A DNA stretch of 64,000 nt from positions 62,001 through 126,000 of the forward strand of contig CAZEFT010000001.1 of assembly GCA_964511495.1 (NCBI GenBank). Direction: 5' to 3'. The position numbers and the translations under genes were made by a program. Source of the stretch: Litorimonas sp964511495. Lineage in GTDB: Bacteria > Pseudomonadota > Alphaproteobacteria > Caulobacterales > Maricaulaceae. This document shows positions 1-9,089 of the stretch, piece after piece. The notes below the pieces were generated by a model that did no database searches, was not told the DNA's origin, and was given only the letters and a program-made list of their open reading frames with translations. Every line of letters starts with the position of its first letter. Position 1 is the stretch's first letter.

Positions 1-13
1 TCGGAGGCGGGTA

Positions 14-115
14 ATGACGGGAATAGAAGAACAAGCGAAGCCTTTTTTCATTCGAGCAAAGGCAAATGAAAAGACTTTAAAGAATTTTGAAAGAGAAAAT
101 CGAGGCCGTGAATAG
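14..115 (+). CDS. Possible small ORF or 3' end of a gene entering from the left edge
   Basis: A 33-codon frame starts at ATG 14 and ends at TAG 113-115. A GGAGG lies 6 bases before the ATG, a good ribosome site. The frame is also open to the left edge, so this could equally be the tail of a longer gene. The product would be basic and charged and I recognise no family. The rest of 116-181 shows no feature. Low certainty. Confidence 0.22.
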   Translation: MTGIEEQAKPFFIRAKANEKTLKNFERENRGRE

Positions 116-181
116 TTCTATTTCGTAAGCTTACCTTTAATTCTTAAGGCCATTAAATCCGTCCCCACCTTGCACGACGCC

Positions 182-556
182 TCAATCAGCCTTTTCTCCA
201 AACTTCAATTGCAAAGCCGCCAAAAATTCAGATTGTTTTTTGCGGCGTTTTGCTTTGGCATTGTAACCCTCTGTCTGTCGATATTCCAACTTACGAGAAA
301 CGAATTGACCGAGTGGTGTATCACTGGCTTTTTTCCAAGCTTGTTTATTGCGACGCGGTGTTTCCGCGACACCTAAGCCCTTGACTTCATTCTCGGCAGA
401 TGCATTTAATTTTCGGCGTTCTTTACGTATTGACGCTGCTTTTCGCAAAGGAATAGCTTTTCGTGAGGCCTTATCATTTTCCCCATACGTATTTCGGCAA
501 TCGCGTGCGTAGCTAAGAGCTTTCTTTTCTTGTGGTGTCAGGCGTCTTTTAGGCAT
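182..556 (-). CDS. Small highly basic conserved hypothetical protein
   Basis: 124 residues, rich in Lys and Arg over its whole length (MPKRRLTPQEKKALSYARD at the N-terminus), with no signal peptide or membrane segment. The ATG (556-554) shares a base with the TAA stop of ispG (558-556), a TAATG arrangement that implies translational coupling to ispG. Strong positive charge suggests nucleic-acid or ribosome association, but that is inference from composition only. I do not recognise a named family. Confidence 0.75.
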   Translation of the reverse strand: MPKRRLTPQEKKALSYARDCRNTYGENDKASRKAIPLRKAASIRKERRKLNASAENEVKGLGVAETPRRNKQAWKKASDTPLGQFVSRKLEYRQTEGYNAKAKRRKKQSEFLAALQLKFGEKAD

Positions 557-1692
557 TATTCCACCGCTTCCCGCTCACCACGCAAAACCTCAGCCCGCTC
601 CTCAACGCTCCTCACAATATCCTCAATCATATCGTCATTGTCTGTCTTCCCCGTCTTTTTCCCCGCATGATACATCATGCCGTAGCCTGCGGAGCCGCCG
701 GTGAAGCCGATATCTGTGAACATAGCTTCGCCCGGGCCGTTGACGACGCAGCCGATGATGGAGAGTGAGATGGGCTCTGAGATATGGGCTAGTCTGTCTT
801 CTAATGTTTTGACGGTCTCGATGACATTAAAGCCTTGGCGGGCGCAGGACGGGCAGGAAATAATATTCACGCCGCGTGTGCGCAGGCCCAGAGATTTGAG
901 CATGTCAAAGCCGACTTTAATCTCTTCTACCGGATCGGCAGAGAGGCTCACCCGGATGGTATCGCCTATTCCCGCCCATAACAAATTGCCCATACCGATG
1001 GAGGATTTGACCGTGCCGATACGCGTGCCGCCCGCCTCTGTAATACCCAGATGGAGCGGAGCATCTGTGGCATAGGCCAATTGGTGATAGGCCGCCACGG
1101 TGAGGAAAATATCGGACGCTTTGACCGAGATTTTATAGTCGTGAAAGCCTTCATCATCGAGCATGCGCGCATGCATGAGTGCGCTTTCCACCATCGCGTC
1201 GGGACAGGGTTCGCCGTATTTTTCCAAGAGGTCGCGTTCCAATGAACCGCCATTGACGCCAATCCGAATAGAGCATCCATTGGCACGCGCGGCGGCGACG
1301 ACTTCTTTCACCCGCGCCTGACCGCCAATATTGCCGGGATTAATGCGCAGGCAGGCGGCGCCATTATCCGCCGCTTCTATGCCGCGTTTATAATGAAAAT
1401 GAATATCGGCCACGAGGGGGGCGCTGACCTGATCGACAATCGCGCGCAAGGCGGCGGAACTGTCCGGGTCAGGGACAGAGACGCGGACGATATCGGCCCC
1501 GGCCTCTTCTAGGGCCTGCACCTGTGCCACAGTGGCCTCTACATCATGGGTGAGAGTGTTGGTCATGGACTGCACCGCAATCGGGGCGTCGCCGCCCACT
1601 TCGACTTTGCCCACGCGGATTTTGCGGCATTTACGACGCTCTATCGTGCGCCAAGGACGAATGGAGTTTATATCTTTATGCTCTGATGCCAT
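556..1692 (-). CDS. ispG: 4-hydroxy-3-methylbut-2-enyl-diphosphate synthase (IspG/GcpE)
   Basis: 378 residues, full length for bacterial IspG. It converts methylerythritol cyclodiphosphate to HMBPP in the non-mevalonate isoprenoid pathway, in the cytoplasm, using a [4Fe-4S] cluster. The N-terminal TIM-barrel part carries the family signature IAVQSMTNT. The cluster ligands are visible as C280 and C283 (SCPSC) and C315 (GCVVNGPGEA, whose Glu is the usual fourth ligand). The gene follows the RodZ-like gene on the same strand with a 117-base gap and is coupled to the small basic protein downstream. The ribosome site before ATG 1692 is weak, so the start could shift by a few codons. Confidence 0.97.
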   Translation of the reverse strand: MASEHKDINSIRPWRTIERRKCRKIRVGKVEVGGDAPIAVQSMTNTLTHDVEATVAQVQALEEAGADIVRVSVPDPDSSAALRAIVDQVSAPLVADIHFHYKRGIEAADNGAACLRINPGNIGGQARVKEVVAAARANGCSIRIGVNGGSLERDLLEKYGEPCPDAMVESALMHARMLDDEGFHDYKISVKASDIFLTVAAYHQLAYATDAPLHLGITEAGGTRIGTVKSSIGMGNLLWAGIGDTIRVSLSADPVEEIKVGFDMLKSLGLRTRGVNIISCPSCARQGFNVIETVKTLEDRLAHISEPISLSIIGCVVNGPGEAMFTDIGFTGGSAGYGMMYHAGKKTGKTDNDDMIEDIVRSVEERAEVLRGEREAVE

Positions 1693-1809
1693 GGGCAGGG
1701 TTTGCCAGACTCCGGCGACAGAATAAAGACGAAAAGGCGGCTAGCAAAAGGCTTTCTTATCAGCCGTTTTGAGGGGTTTTTGTGCGCCGTAGGGTTTAGC
1801 GCGGACGGC

Positions 1810-2586
1810 TTAACGCGGGAATGGCACATTTTTCAGGGGTTGGCCCGCTTCGCCCAAGGCGCCGAGATTATCTTCGCCGATATAGACATCGACGGCGCCG
1901 GCATCGCGGACACTGAATGTCAGGTTAGACCCGCGCAGGGCGCTATAGGTTTCACCCGTGACAAAGATACGACTGATGACGGTTTTACCGCGGCCATCTT
2001 TGACCTGCACCCAGCTAGGCGCAGTGGCACGGAAAGTCACTAAGTTCGGATCAATCGCCTTCACGGCGCTAATCTGTTCGGCGTTTGCCCCTTCAGAGAG
2101 GATTTCAGCAATGGGCGCATTTAATGGGTTTGGCCCCGCGGCTTGAATGGAATTGGAACTGCCATACCAGACACCGACCATGACGGTGAAGCCTAATGTG
2201 CCCAAGGCGGGTATAAAGCCGCGCGGCAATTTGATGTTATGCTTGGGGACAAAACGCGGCCCCGTACGGACACTGATGTCTTCGGGGGCTTCTATTTCGG
2301 CCTTATACCGCTTGACGGCATCGGCTTCGTCTTGGCCTAGAAACCTGGCATAAGTCCGTACATAGCCCAAAACATAGCCAATGGTCGGTAGGGCATCGGA
2401 ATTTAGCTGTTCAATCGCACACAGATAATCAGCCCGCAAATGGGTGGCTTCACTGACCTCTTGCGGGGTCAGGCCAAGCTTTTCACGGGCTTCACGCAAA
2501 ACGACACCAATATGCTTACCGTCAAAAGACGGGGTCACAGATTGGCCTCTCATGCCCTCATATGTCGTGTCTTTGGTGTGTGTCAC
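1810..2586 (-). CDS. RodZ-like protein: HTH, one membrane segment, C-terminal DUF4115-like domain
   Basis: 258 residues. Residues about 25-95 form an XRE/HTH_25-type helix-turn-helix (IGVVLREAREKLGLTPQEV, then TIGYVLGYVRTYARFLG). A hydrophobic segment near residues 125-142 follows, and then a beta-rich C-terminal domain (VTFRATAPSWVQVKDGRG) like the DUF4115 domain of RodZ. In that family the HTH faces the cytoplasm and binds MreB-type cytoskeleton, while the C-terminus is periplasmic. The frame opens at GTG 2586; ATG 2553 is an alternative and no ribosome site settles the choice. The gene lies directly upstream of ispG, a neighbourhood common for this family. Confidence 0.85.
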   Translation of the reverse strand: MTHTKDTTYEGMRGQSVTPSFDGKHIGVVLREAREKLGLTPQEVSEATHLRADYLCAIEQLNSDALPTIGYVLGYVRTYARFLGQDEADAVKRYKAEIEAPEDISVRTGPRFVPKHNIKLPRGFIPALGTLGFTVMVGVWYGSSNSIQAAGPNPLNAPIAEILSEGANAEQISAVKAIDPNLVTFRATAPSWVQVKDGRGKTVISRIFVTGETYSALRGSNLTFSVRDAGAVDVYIGEDNLGALGEAGQPLKNVPFPR

Positions 2587-3017
2587 AATTCTACTTTAGA
2601 TAAATCTAGTATAAAATTTATTAACGATTTTCAAGGCATTAGCAAAGCGCTTTCACAAAGCAGGCGATATTAATAGCAGTGTTTCTCTTATTCTTTGAAA
2701 TGATGAACACCCTATCGGGTTGCATCATCAAGTTGCATCATGCCGTTCAATGATGATGGGGCTGACAAAGCGCCTTGTGAATTAGCTGAACTTTCTAACA
2801 GATAGTTAAAATTTAAACAGATTGGGCAAATTTTTTCTATTCACGCCTTATAACAGTAATTCTTTCTAATTTAGTGTGACAAAATTGCGACACATCAGAA
2901 CTAATTACCGCTGCCTATACCAATTTCCATCGCGCCCGAAATTTTTCTCCTTATAAATCCTTTTCAGCACCACCTTAAGATGTGCGTCAAAACATGAAAT
3001 CATATAAGGACAAATTC
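2587..3017. promoter_or_regulatory. Divergent intergenic region with repeated GTTGCATCAT boxes
   Basis: About 430 bases separate the RodZ-like gene (minus) from the TonB receptor gene (plus) and I see no gene in it. It contains two direct copies of GTTGCATCAT at 2719-2728 and 2732-2741 (13-base period), flanked by the inverse half-site ATGATG near 2700 and 2751. The receptor-proximal part (2800-2980) is AT-rich and is the likely promoter. Operator function for the repeats is inference. Confidence 0.4.
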
Positions 3018-5804
3018 ATGCAAAAAATGACCCTAAAAACCTGGCTGGCGGTTACCGCTTCTGCCGCCTTGTTATCCGGCGCTTCCGCCGGAAGCGCTTT
3101 CGCTCAGGACTCATCTGACGATACAATCCAAGAAGATGAAATTATTTCGATTGGTACACGCCGTTCACAACGCTCTGCGGCGGACACACCGGCTCCGGTT
3201 GATGTGATTTCTGCGGGTGAGTTCACGCAAAATGCCGCCACTGATGTGCAGGATTTGCTACGAACATCTGTTCCATCATTTAACATTAATACTCAGCCGA
3301 TTTCCGATGCGGCTTCTATTGTACGTCCGGCGAACCTGCGGGGTCTTTCACCTGATAACACTTTGGTTTTGGTCAACGGCAAACGCCGTCACCGTGGTTC
3401 CGTTATCTCCTTCCTTGGCGGCGGTATTTCCGACGGTGCGCAAGGCGTTGATATTTCCGCTATCCCGTCCATGGCGCTAAAGCAGGTCGAAATCCTGCGT
3501 GATGGTGCGTCTTCACAATATGGTTCTGATGCGATTGCCGGTGTGATTAATTTTGCCCTCAAAGATGATGCTGAAGGCGGTTCTTTCGAAGTGCAGTACG
3601 GATCAACTTACGAAGGTGACGGCGACAATTACCGCATCGCAGGTAATGTCGGTTTACCATTAGGTGATCGCGGTTTCGTTAATCTGACAGGTGAATATGG
3701 CGAAACAGACGGCACAGTCCGCTCTGTTGTCCGTGATGACGTTCGCGCCTTAATTGCAGCTGGCAACACAGATGCTGCCGACTTCCTGACAATTAACACA
3801 TATACAGACGAAGTGCCACAATATTGGGGACAGCCCGACGTCGAAGATGATATGAAATTCTTCGTCAATTCCGGCCTGGAACTTACAGACAATGTTGAGC
3901 TTTATGCCTTCGGTTCTTATGCCGAGCGCACGGTGACTGGTGGTTTCTTCTATCGTAACCCAACAAATCGGGGCGGCGTCTATGCCGGTCCACAGGTTAA
4001 CCCAGCCACGGGTAACAGCCTTGTCACGAATGATAATGGCACACCCAATGATGACAGTGATGACTTCTTCACAGACCGCCGCACAGGCGCTGTTGTGGCC
4101 AACCCATCCGCCTCCGTTCGCGTTGGTGATTTAGATGGCGGCGACACCTGTATTGACGGTATCCCACTGACAGGGACAGATGGCTTGATTACAGATGCCA
4201 CATTCCAAGGCGTCATTAACGCAAGCGCAAATTGCTTCGCCTTTAACGAGACAATTCCTGGTGGTTTTGTACCTCGCTTTGGCGGTGACAATCGTGACTT
4301 CTCAATAGCCGGTGGCCTTCGCGGTACACTCGATTTTGGTGAAGGGTTGAACTATGATTTGAGCATCAGCCACGGCGCCAACAAAACTGACTTCTTTATC
4401 AGAAACACAGTTAACGCTTCGCTTGGTCCGAACACACCGCGCGACTTTATTCCGGGCGGACAAGAGCAAATTGAGACGACAGTAAATGCTGACTTCTCTT
4501 ACGGACTTCCAATGGATGGATGGGCCTCCGATCTAGGTATCGCAGTCGGTGCAGAATATCGTAAAGAGCAATTTGATCTTTTTGCTGGTGATGCTGCTTC
4601 ATTTGCCTTGGGCCCCTTAGCAAGCCAAGGGTTCTCATCAAGCTCTAACGGTTTTGGTGGCTTCCCGAACAGTTCATCTAACTCTCAGGATAGCTATGCT
4701 GGTTATATTGATGTTGAAGGCGATGTTACTGATTATTTCACCTTCCAAGCAGCCCTACGTTACGAAGATTACAGCGCATTTGGCGATACTTTGGACTATA
4801 AAGTCGCATTATTGTACAAACTTGCTGATAATTTCCGGGTTCGCGGCACCTATTCTACAGGTTTCCACGCACCAACATCCGGTCAAGCAAACATCACAAA
4901 TGTTACGACACAAAATGTCAACGGCGTTCTAATCGATCAAGGAACTTTGCCTTTGTCTTCTGCAGCCGGTCAATTAGCGGCTGATTTCATTGAGGCTCAA
5001 GGCAATGGTCGCCCAACACTCGGTACAGAAGATGCCCGCAACATGTCCATAGGCGTAGCTTTTGACTTGGGCGGAACAAGCTGGACAATCGATTATTACG
5101 ACATCAATGTCGAGGATCGTGTTGCTTTGGGTGCCAATGTTGAATTCTTGGCTGCGCTCCGTTCTGCGGGCGGCGTCAACACGGACACGGATGTGGCCGT
5201 CGCCGGATTTGATTCTGTTGGCGAAGCGCTGACAACATTGGACGCTGCAGGAACAATCAATCGTCAAGACTTTATCGGTCTGGATGATCTGTCTCAGTTC
5301 CGCTTCTTCTCCAATAGCTTTGATACAAAGACACGTGGTGTCGATGTTGTTGGTCGTTATGCCTTCGATTTTGCCGGGGGTGACTCTAGCCTCATCCTTG
5401 CAGCAAACTACACAAACACTAAGGTTACAGATCGTGGTACGTTAAACCCGATCAGCGACGGTCGTGTTCGTGCTTTGGAAGACTTGCTCCCGAATGTGAA
5501 AGGGAGTTTGACATGGAATAATGATTTCGGTCGTGTTCGGACAATGTTGCGCGCCAATTACTATGGCGGATGGGATGACACTGGAAACGGCGTAGACGAT
5601 ATCGGTGAAGAAGTTCTTATGGATGCCGAAATTGGTTACGAAGTCTTTGAAGGTCTGGAAATCATCGGCGGTGCCGTGAACTTCCTCGACAATTATGTTG
5701 ATGAGAACCCGGGCGCAGGCGGTCTAGGCCAGCTTTACTCAGAAGCCAGCCCATTCGGCTTTAATGGCGGTCAATATTACGTCAAAGCGCGTTACACATT
5801 CTAG
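3018..5804 (+). CDS. TonB-dependent outer-membrane receptor
   Basis: 928 residues from ATG 3018, chosen because AAGGA lies 7 bases before it and the protein then begins with a clean signal peptide (MQKMTLKTWLAVTASAALL, cleavage after SAFA). A GTG at 2982 would add 12 residues without benefit. The plug domain follows (about 35-170: VDVISAGEF, LVLVNGKRRHRG, QVEILRDGASSQYGSDAIAGV), then a long beta-barrel that ends in aromatic Phe (YYVKARYTF), as outer-membrane assembly requires. The protein imports a ligand energised by TonB. The substrate cannot be read from sequence: no uptake or degradation genes adjoin it. A strong terminator follows. Confidence 0.96.
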   Translation: MQKMTLKTWLAVTASAALLSGASAGSAFAQDSSDDTIQEDEIISIGTRRSQRSAADTPAPVDVISAGEFTQNAATDVQDLLRTSVPSFNINTQPISDAASIVRPANLRGLSPDNTLVLVNGKRRHRGSVISFLGGGISDGAQGVDISAIPSMALKQVEILRDGASSQYGSDAIAGVINFALKDDAEGGSFEVQYGSTYEGDGDNYRIAGNVGLPLGDRGFVNLTGEYGETDGTVRSVVRDDVRALIAAGNTDAADFLTINTYTDEVPQYWGQPDVEDDMKFFVNSGLELTDNVELYAFGSYAERTVTGGFFYRNPTNRGGVYAGPQVNPATGNSLVTNDNGTPNDDSDDFFTDRRTGAVVANPSASVRVGDLDGGDTCIDGIPLTGTDGLITDATFQGVINASANCFAFNETIPGGFVPRFGGDNRDFSIAGGLRGTLDFGEGLNYDLSISHGANKTDFFIRNTVNASLGPNTPRDFIPGGQEQIETTVNADFSYGLPMDGWASDLGIAVGAEYRKEQFDLFAGDAASFALGPLASQGFSSSSNGFGGFPNSSSNSQDSYAGYIDVEGDVTDYFTFQAALRYEDYSAFGDTLDYKVALLYKLADNFRVRGTYSTGFHAPTSGQANITNVTTQNVNGVLIDQGTLPLSSAAGQLAADFIEAQGNGRPTLGTEDARNMSIGVAFDLGGTSWTIDYYDINVEDRVALGANVEFLAALRSAGGVNTDTDVAVAGFDSVGEALTTLDAAGTINRQDFIGLDDLSQFRFFSNSFDTKTRGVDVVGRYAFDFAGGDSSLILAANYTNTKVTDRGTLNPISDGRVRALEDLLPNVKGSLTWNNDFGRVRTMLRANYYGGWDDTGNGVDDIGEEVLMDAEIGYEVFEGLEIIGGAVNFLDNYVDENPGAGGLGQLYSEASPFGFNGGQYYVKARYTF

Positions 5805-5830
5805 TGACGCGGCACCATAATTGATATTGA

Positions 5831-5857
5831 AGCCCCGGTTCGCCGGGGCTTTTTTTT
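5831..5857 (+). terminator. Rho-independent terminator after the TonB receptor gene
   Basis: Stem AGCCCCGG/CCGGGGCT with a four-base loop (TTCG), followed by eight T. It lies 26 bases after the receptor stop codon. Confidence 0.92.
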
Positions 5858-5955
5858 ATACTCTAATTTATAGGCTGATTTTTATAGAGTGATGATGTTC
5901 TAACCTTACCAATCCGTCGCATGACATTCCTGCCGTCCTTGACTATATAAACGTC

Positions 5956-6471
5956 ATGAACATCGCATCGATTTTAAAATCCCCCTACACAGCCCCATTT
6001 TTTGCATTGGCTCTATCGGCAGGTCTGTTGATAGGGGCGTGGATTTCGCAATATGGATTTGGCTATTACCCTTGCACCATGTGTTATTGGCAACGCCATG
6101 TTCACAAGGCTGTGGTCGTGGTTGCAGCACTCGCCCTGCTGTCAACCCGTTTGGGTTTACCGATCCGCCAAGTTCTGACGCTTATGCTTATTTTGCTGTT
6201 TTTGGGGAGTGCGGGCCTCGCCTTTTATCATTCCGGCGTTGAGTTTAAATGGTGGGAAGGCCCGCAAACCTGTTCTGCGGGCGTGGTTGGAGACCTCACG
6301 GACTTTAAGGGCGAAAATCTTTTTGATCAGCTCGACCAAAATTTTAAACCGCCCTCCTGTTCCGAAGCTGTCTGGTTCTTCTTGGGTCTTTCAATGGCGT
6401 CTTGGAACGGAATATTATCACTCTGCGGAGCGATCGGCACAGCGCTCTTGATGAAGAAAGCGGCATCATGA
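5956..6471 (+). CDS. dsbB: DsbB-family disulfide bond formation protein
   Basis: 171 residues, the usual size of DsbB. It is an inner-membrane quinone reductase that reoxidises the periplasmic disulfide catalyst DsbA. Four hydrophobic segments are visible (about 14-32, 51-63, 71-90 and 139-165). The first periplasmic loop carries C40-T-M-C43, and the second carries C106 and C135, the two redox pairs of the family. The stop overlaps the coq7 start as ATGA (6468-6471), so the two genes are translationally coupled; pairing a quinone-using enzyme with a quinone-making enzyme is sensible. No dsbA lies in the window. Confidence 0.93.
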   Translation: MNIASILKSPYTAPFFALALSAGLLIGAWISQYGFGYYPCTMCYWQRHVHKAVVVVAALALLSTRLGLPIRQVLTLMLILLFLGSAGLAFYHSGVEFKWWEGPQTCSAGVVGDLTDFKGENLFDQLDQNFKPPSCSEAVWFFLGLSMASWNGILSLCGAIGTALLMKKAAS

Positions 6472-7007
6472 CTGAAACGAAACGTACTAACCCACGCGTG
6501 GCGGAAATGTTGCGGGTTGACCATGCCGGCGAATATGGAGCCGTTGCTATTTATAAAGGTCAAAAAGCCGTCTTTGGGGCCAATCCGAAGACCCGCCATA
6601 TGGCCGAGCAATTACAAGAGATGCAGGATGAAGAACAAAAACATCTCGATGCTTTTGACAAGTTACTGATTGAACGCAATGTCCGGCCAACAGCGATGAC
6701 CCCGCTGTGGAATGTGGCGGGGTATGGCCTCGGTGTTGTCACAGCACTCATGGGTGAGAAAGCAGCCCATGCCTGTACCGAAGCGGTCGAGACCGTGATT
6801 GAGCAGCATTACGACTCGCAATCCAACGAAATTGCCGAAGACGAGCCCGAATTGGCCGCAACATTTCGGGAATTTCGCGAAGATGAACTCCATCACCGCG
6901 ATATTGCTATTGAAGGCGGCGCAAAACAAGCACCTGCCTATGGACTTTTATCCCGCGTTATTCGCGCCGGATGTCACGCGGCCATTCGCATTACTGAAAA
7001 AGTTTGA
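6468..7007 (+). CDS. coq7: COQ7-family demethoxyubiquinone hydroxylase
   Basis: 179 residues from ATG 6468, which overlaps the dsbB stop. COQ7 adds the hydroxyl at C6 in the penultimate step of ubiquinone synthesis with a di-iron centre, at the membrane. The iron ligands of the ferritin-like four-helix fold are visible: E22 (DHAGEYGAV), E56xxH59 (DEEQKHL), a Glu in TEAVETVIEQHY and E140xxH143 (REDELHHRD). The frame extends upstream inside dsbB, but that part does not resemble the family. Confidence 0.96.
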   Translation: MTETKRTNPRVAEMLRVDHAGEYGAVAIYKGQKAVFGANPKTRHMAEQLQEMQDEEQKHLDAFDKLLIERNVRPTAMTPLWNVAGYGLGVVTALMGEKAAHACTEAVETVIEQHYDSQSNEIAEDEPELAATFREFREDELHHRDIAIEGGAKQAPAYGLLSRVIRAGCHAAIRITEKV

Positions 7008-7148
7008 AATATTTCGTGACGGTCTCTGACCAATTCGTAATTCTCTTGTCGCATTCAGTTAAGACTTGTGTGTTTATAGAGAGGGTAAGTTTTAGCGAAC
7101 CGATATGCATACCGGTAAGTTGACACCATCAAAAACAATGAGGCTGTT

Positions 7149-7535
7149 ATGTTCAAATCCACTCAAATTATCGCGCTGAGCGCTATCTCTCTTCTTGGCT
7201 TATCGGCCTGTGCCACAGGCGGCGCGGGACATAATCCAATCGTGGATGGCCCCAAAGACGCGGTCTATCACCAAGACCTTGCTGAATGCCGCTCCTATGC
7301 TGAAGAACGGCGCTATGATAATTCCGATGTACGGACGCAGGCTCTGATTGGAGCCGGGATTGGCGGTGTATTGGGGTTGCTGGACGCCGATAGCGCCGAT
7401 GAGGGCGATTTCTTCACGGGCGCCATTATTGGCGGCCTCTTCGGTGGAGGTTCAGAAGCACTGGAAACACGCGGACAACGGCGTGAAATTTTACTGAATT
7501 GCATGGCCGGACGCGGCCACCGTGTCTTAGGATAA
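7149..7535 (+). CDS. Small glycine-zipper lipoprotein
   Basis: 128 residues. The N-terminus is a lipoprotein signal ending in lipobox LSAC (Cys 21). The middle holds two glycine-rich hydrophobic stretches (LIGAGIGGVLGLL and FTGAIIGGLFGGG) typical of glycine-zipper envelope lipoproteins, separated by an acidic linker. A conserved-looking Cys pair (ECRSYAEERRY and LLNCMAGRGH) may form a disulfide. It probably sits in the outer membrane or periplasm; its exact role is unknown. It ends at a bidirectional terminator shared with the convergent entericidin-like gene. Confidence 0.85.
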   Translation: MFKSTQIIALSAISLLGLSACATGGAGHNPIVDGPKDAVYHQDLAECRSYAEERRYDNSDVRTQALIGAGIGGVLGLLDADSADEGDFFTGAIIGGLFGGGSEALETRGQRREILLNCMAGRGHRVLG

Positions 7536-7604
7536 ATATCTCGGGGTAAATACCTCGCAATATATATCTTGAGGCAAACAAGCTCACCCCCTTGTTATAC
7601 AATT

Positions 7605-7636
7605 AAAAAGCCCGCCTATTGGCGGGCTTTTTAATT
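7605..7636. terminator. Bidirectional terminator between convergent lipoprotein genes
   Basis: Stem AAAAAGCCCGCC / GGCGGGCTTTTT with a TATT loop and flanking A and T tracts, so it can act on both strands. It sits between the plus-strand glycine-zipper gene and the minus-strand entericidin-like gene. Confidence 0.92.
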
Positions 7637-7655
7637 TTGGAAACCAGTGTTCAGA

Positions 7656-7799
7656 TTAGTTCCGTGTAATCTCTTCAGCCTTATCACCGGCACTTTCAAG
7701 ATCTTGGCCAACACCGGCGACCGTATTACAAGCTGATACTGAAATCGCCGCTAAGGCAACCAATGTTGCCATAATGTTGCGTGTGTTGAACTTTTCCAT
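7656..7799 (-). CDS. Entericidin A/B-family small lipoprotein
   Basis: 47 residues from the ATG at 7799, supported by CGGAG 7 bases upstream on the coding strand. A short basic N-terminus and hydrophobic stretch end in VSAC, a lipobox, and the mature part (NTVAGVGQDLESAGDKAEEI) matches the entericidin pattern of a tiny membrane-attached lipoprotein. In enterobacteria entericidins form a stationary-phase antidote/toxin pair; here there is only one copy, as is common in alphaproteobacteria, and the toxin role is not shown. Confidence 0.88.
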   Translation of the reverse strand: MEKFNTRNIMATLVALAAISVSACNTVAGVGQDLESAGDKAEEITRN

Positions 7800-7980
7800 G
7801 TTTAATCTCCGTTGTTTCGATACTGATATTACGCAAAACAGAATAAACTGTTCCGAAAAAACTTGAGGCATAAGAGTTCTCACATCAAAGAAACGTTGCT
7901 CGCGCAACGGGTGACAAGCCAATTATCATCTGGCACAGTCCTCGCTCAGAATGTAAAATTTATCCGAATTGGGAGCGTTT

Positions 7981-9087
7981 ATGAAAACCCGTGCCGCTGT
8001 GGCTTTTGAAGCCGGAAAGCCCTTGGAAATCGTGGAACTGGATTTGGAAGGGCCAAAAGCGGGCGAAGTTTTGGTCGAAATCAAAGCAACAGGTGTTTGC
8101 CATACCGATGCGTTTACGCTTTCAGGCGATGACCCGGAAGGCGCCTTTCCAGCCGTTCTAGGCCATGAAGGGGCGGGTATTGTGCGCGAAGTCGGCGCGG
8201 GTGTGACCTCGTTAAAACCCGGCGATCATGTTATCCCACTTTACACCGCCGAATGTCGGGAATGTGAATATTGCCTCAACCCCAAAACCAATTTGTGCCA
8301 AAAAGTACGGGCTACGCAGGGCAAAGGCGTGATGCCCAATGGTACATCGCGCTTTAGCCATAAAGGTGAAAAAATCCTGCACTATATGGGAACGTCTACT
8401 TTTTCCAACTTCACAGTTTTGCCCGAAATTAGCCTCGCCAAAGTGCGCCAAGACGCCCCCTTTGATAAGATTTGTTATATCGGTTGCGGCGTGACCACCG
8501 GGCTTGGGGCGGTGATGTTTACCGCCAAAGCAGAGCCGAATTGTACGGCTGTCGTTTTTGGCCTCGGTGGCATTGGCTTGAACGTTATCCAAGGTTTACG
8601 CCTGATTGGGGCTCGGCAAATTGTCGGTGTGGACATCAATCCCGCACGCGAAGCCATGGGTCGTCAGTTTGGCATGACGGATTTCGTCAATCCCAAAGAT
8701 CATAAAGACTTAGTCGGCTACCTCGTGGAGCTCACAGGCGGCGGCGCGGATTACTCCTTTGAATGTATCGGCAATGTTGAGGTCATGCGCGCCGCACTGG
8801 AATGTTGTCATAAAGGCTGGGGCGAAAGCGTGATTATTGGCGTCGCACCCGCAGGAGCGGAAATTCAAACACGACCCTTCCAACTCGTGACAGGTCGCGT
8901 CTGGCGCGGCTCCGCTTTTGGCGGAGCCAGAGGGCGAACAGACGTCCCCAAAATCGTCAATATGTATATGGAGGGCCGAATTGATATTGACAGCCTGATA
9001 ACCCACAAAATGCCCTTGGAAGACATCAACAAAGCCTTCGACCTGATGCATGAAGGAAAAAGCATCCGGAGCGTGGTGGAGTTTTAG
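7981..9087 (+). CDS. adhC: S-(hydroxymethyl)glutathione dehydrogenase / class III alcohol dehydrogenase
   Basis: 368 residues from ATG 7981; GGGAG five bases upstream decides this over a TTG at 7969. The enzyme oxidises S-hydroxymethylglutathione, the spontaneous formaldehyde adduct, to S-formylglutathione with NAD, in the cytoplasm. Visible features are the catalytic zinc Cys40 (GVCHTDAF), GHEGAG, the four-Cys structural zinc lobe (CRECEYCLNPKTNLC) and the NAD-binding turn GLGGIGLNV. It leads an operon whose fifth gene, fghA, performs the next step. Confidence 0.97.
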   Translation: MKTRAAVAFEAGKPLEIVELDLEGPKAGEVLVEIKATGVCHTDAFTLSGDDPEGAFPAVLGHEGAGIVREVGAGVTSLKPGDHVIPLYTAECRECEYCLNPKTNLCQKVRATQGKGVMPNGTSRFSHKGEKILHYMGTSTFSNFTVLPEISLAKVRQDAPFDKICYIGCGVTTGLGAVMFTAKAEPNCTAVVFGLGGIGLNVIQGLRLIGARQIVGVDINPAREAMGRQFGMTDFVNPKDHKDLVGYLVELTGGGADYSFECIGNVEVMRAALECCHKGWGESVIIGVAPAGAEIQTRPFQLVTGRVWRGSAFGGARGRTDVPKIVNMYMEGRIDIDSLITHKMPLEDINKAFDLMHEGKSIRSVVEF

Positions 9088-9089
9088 GG

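Noticed and set aside
701..1075. Long open frame antisense to ispG
   Set aside because: Shadow of ispG codon use; no ribosome site and no recognisable protein.
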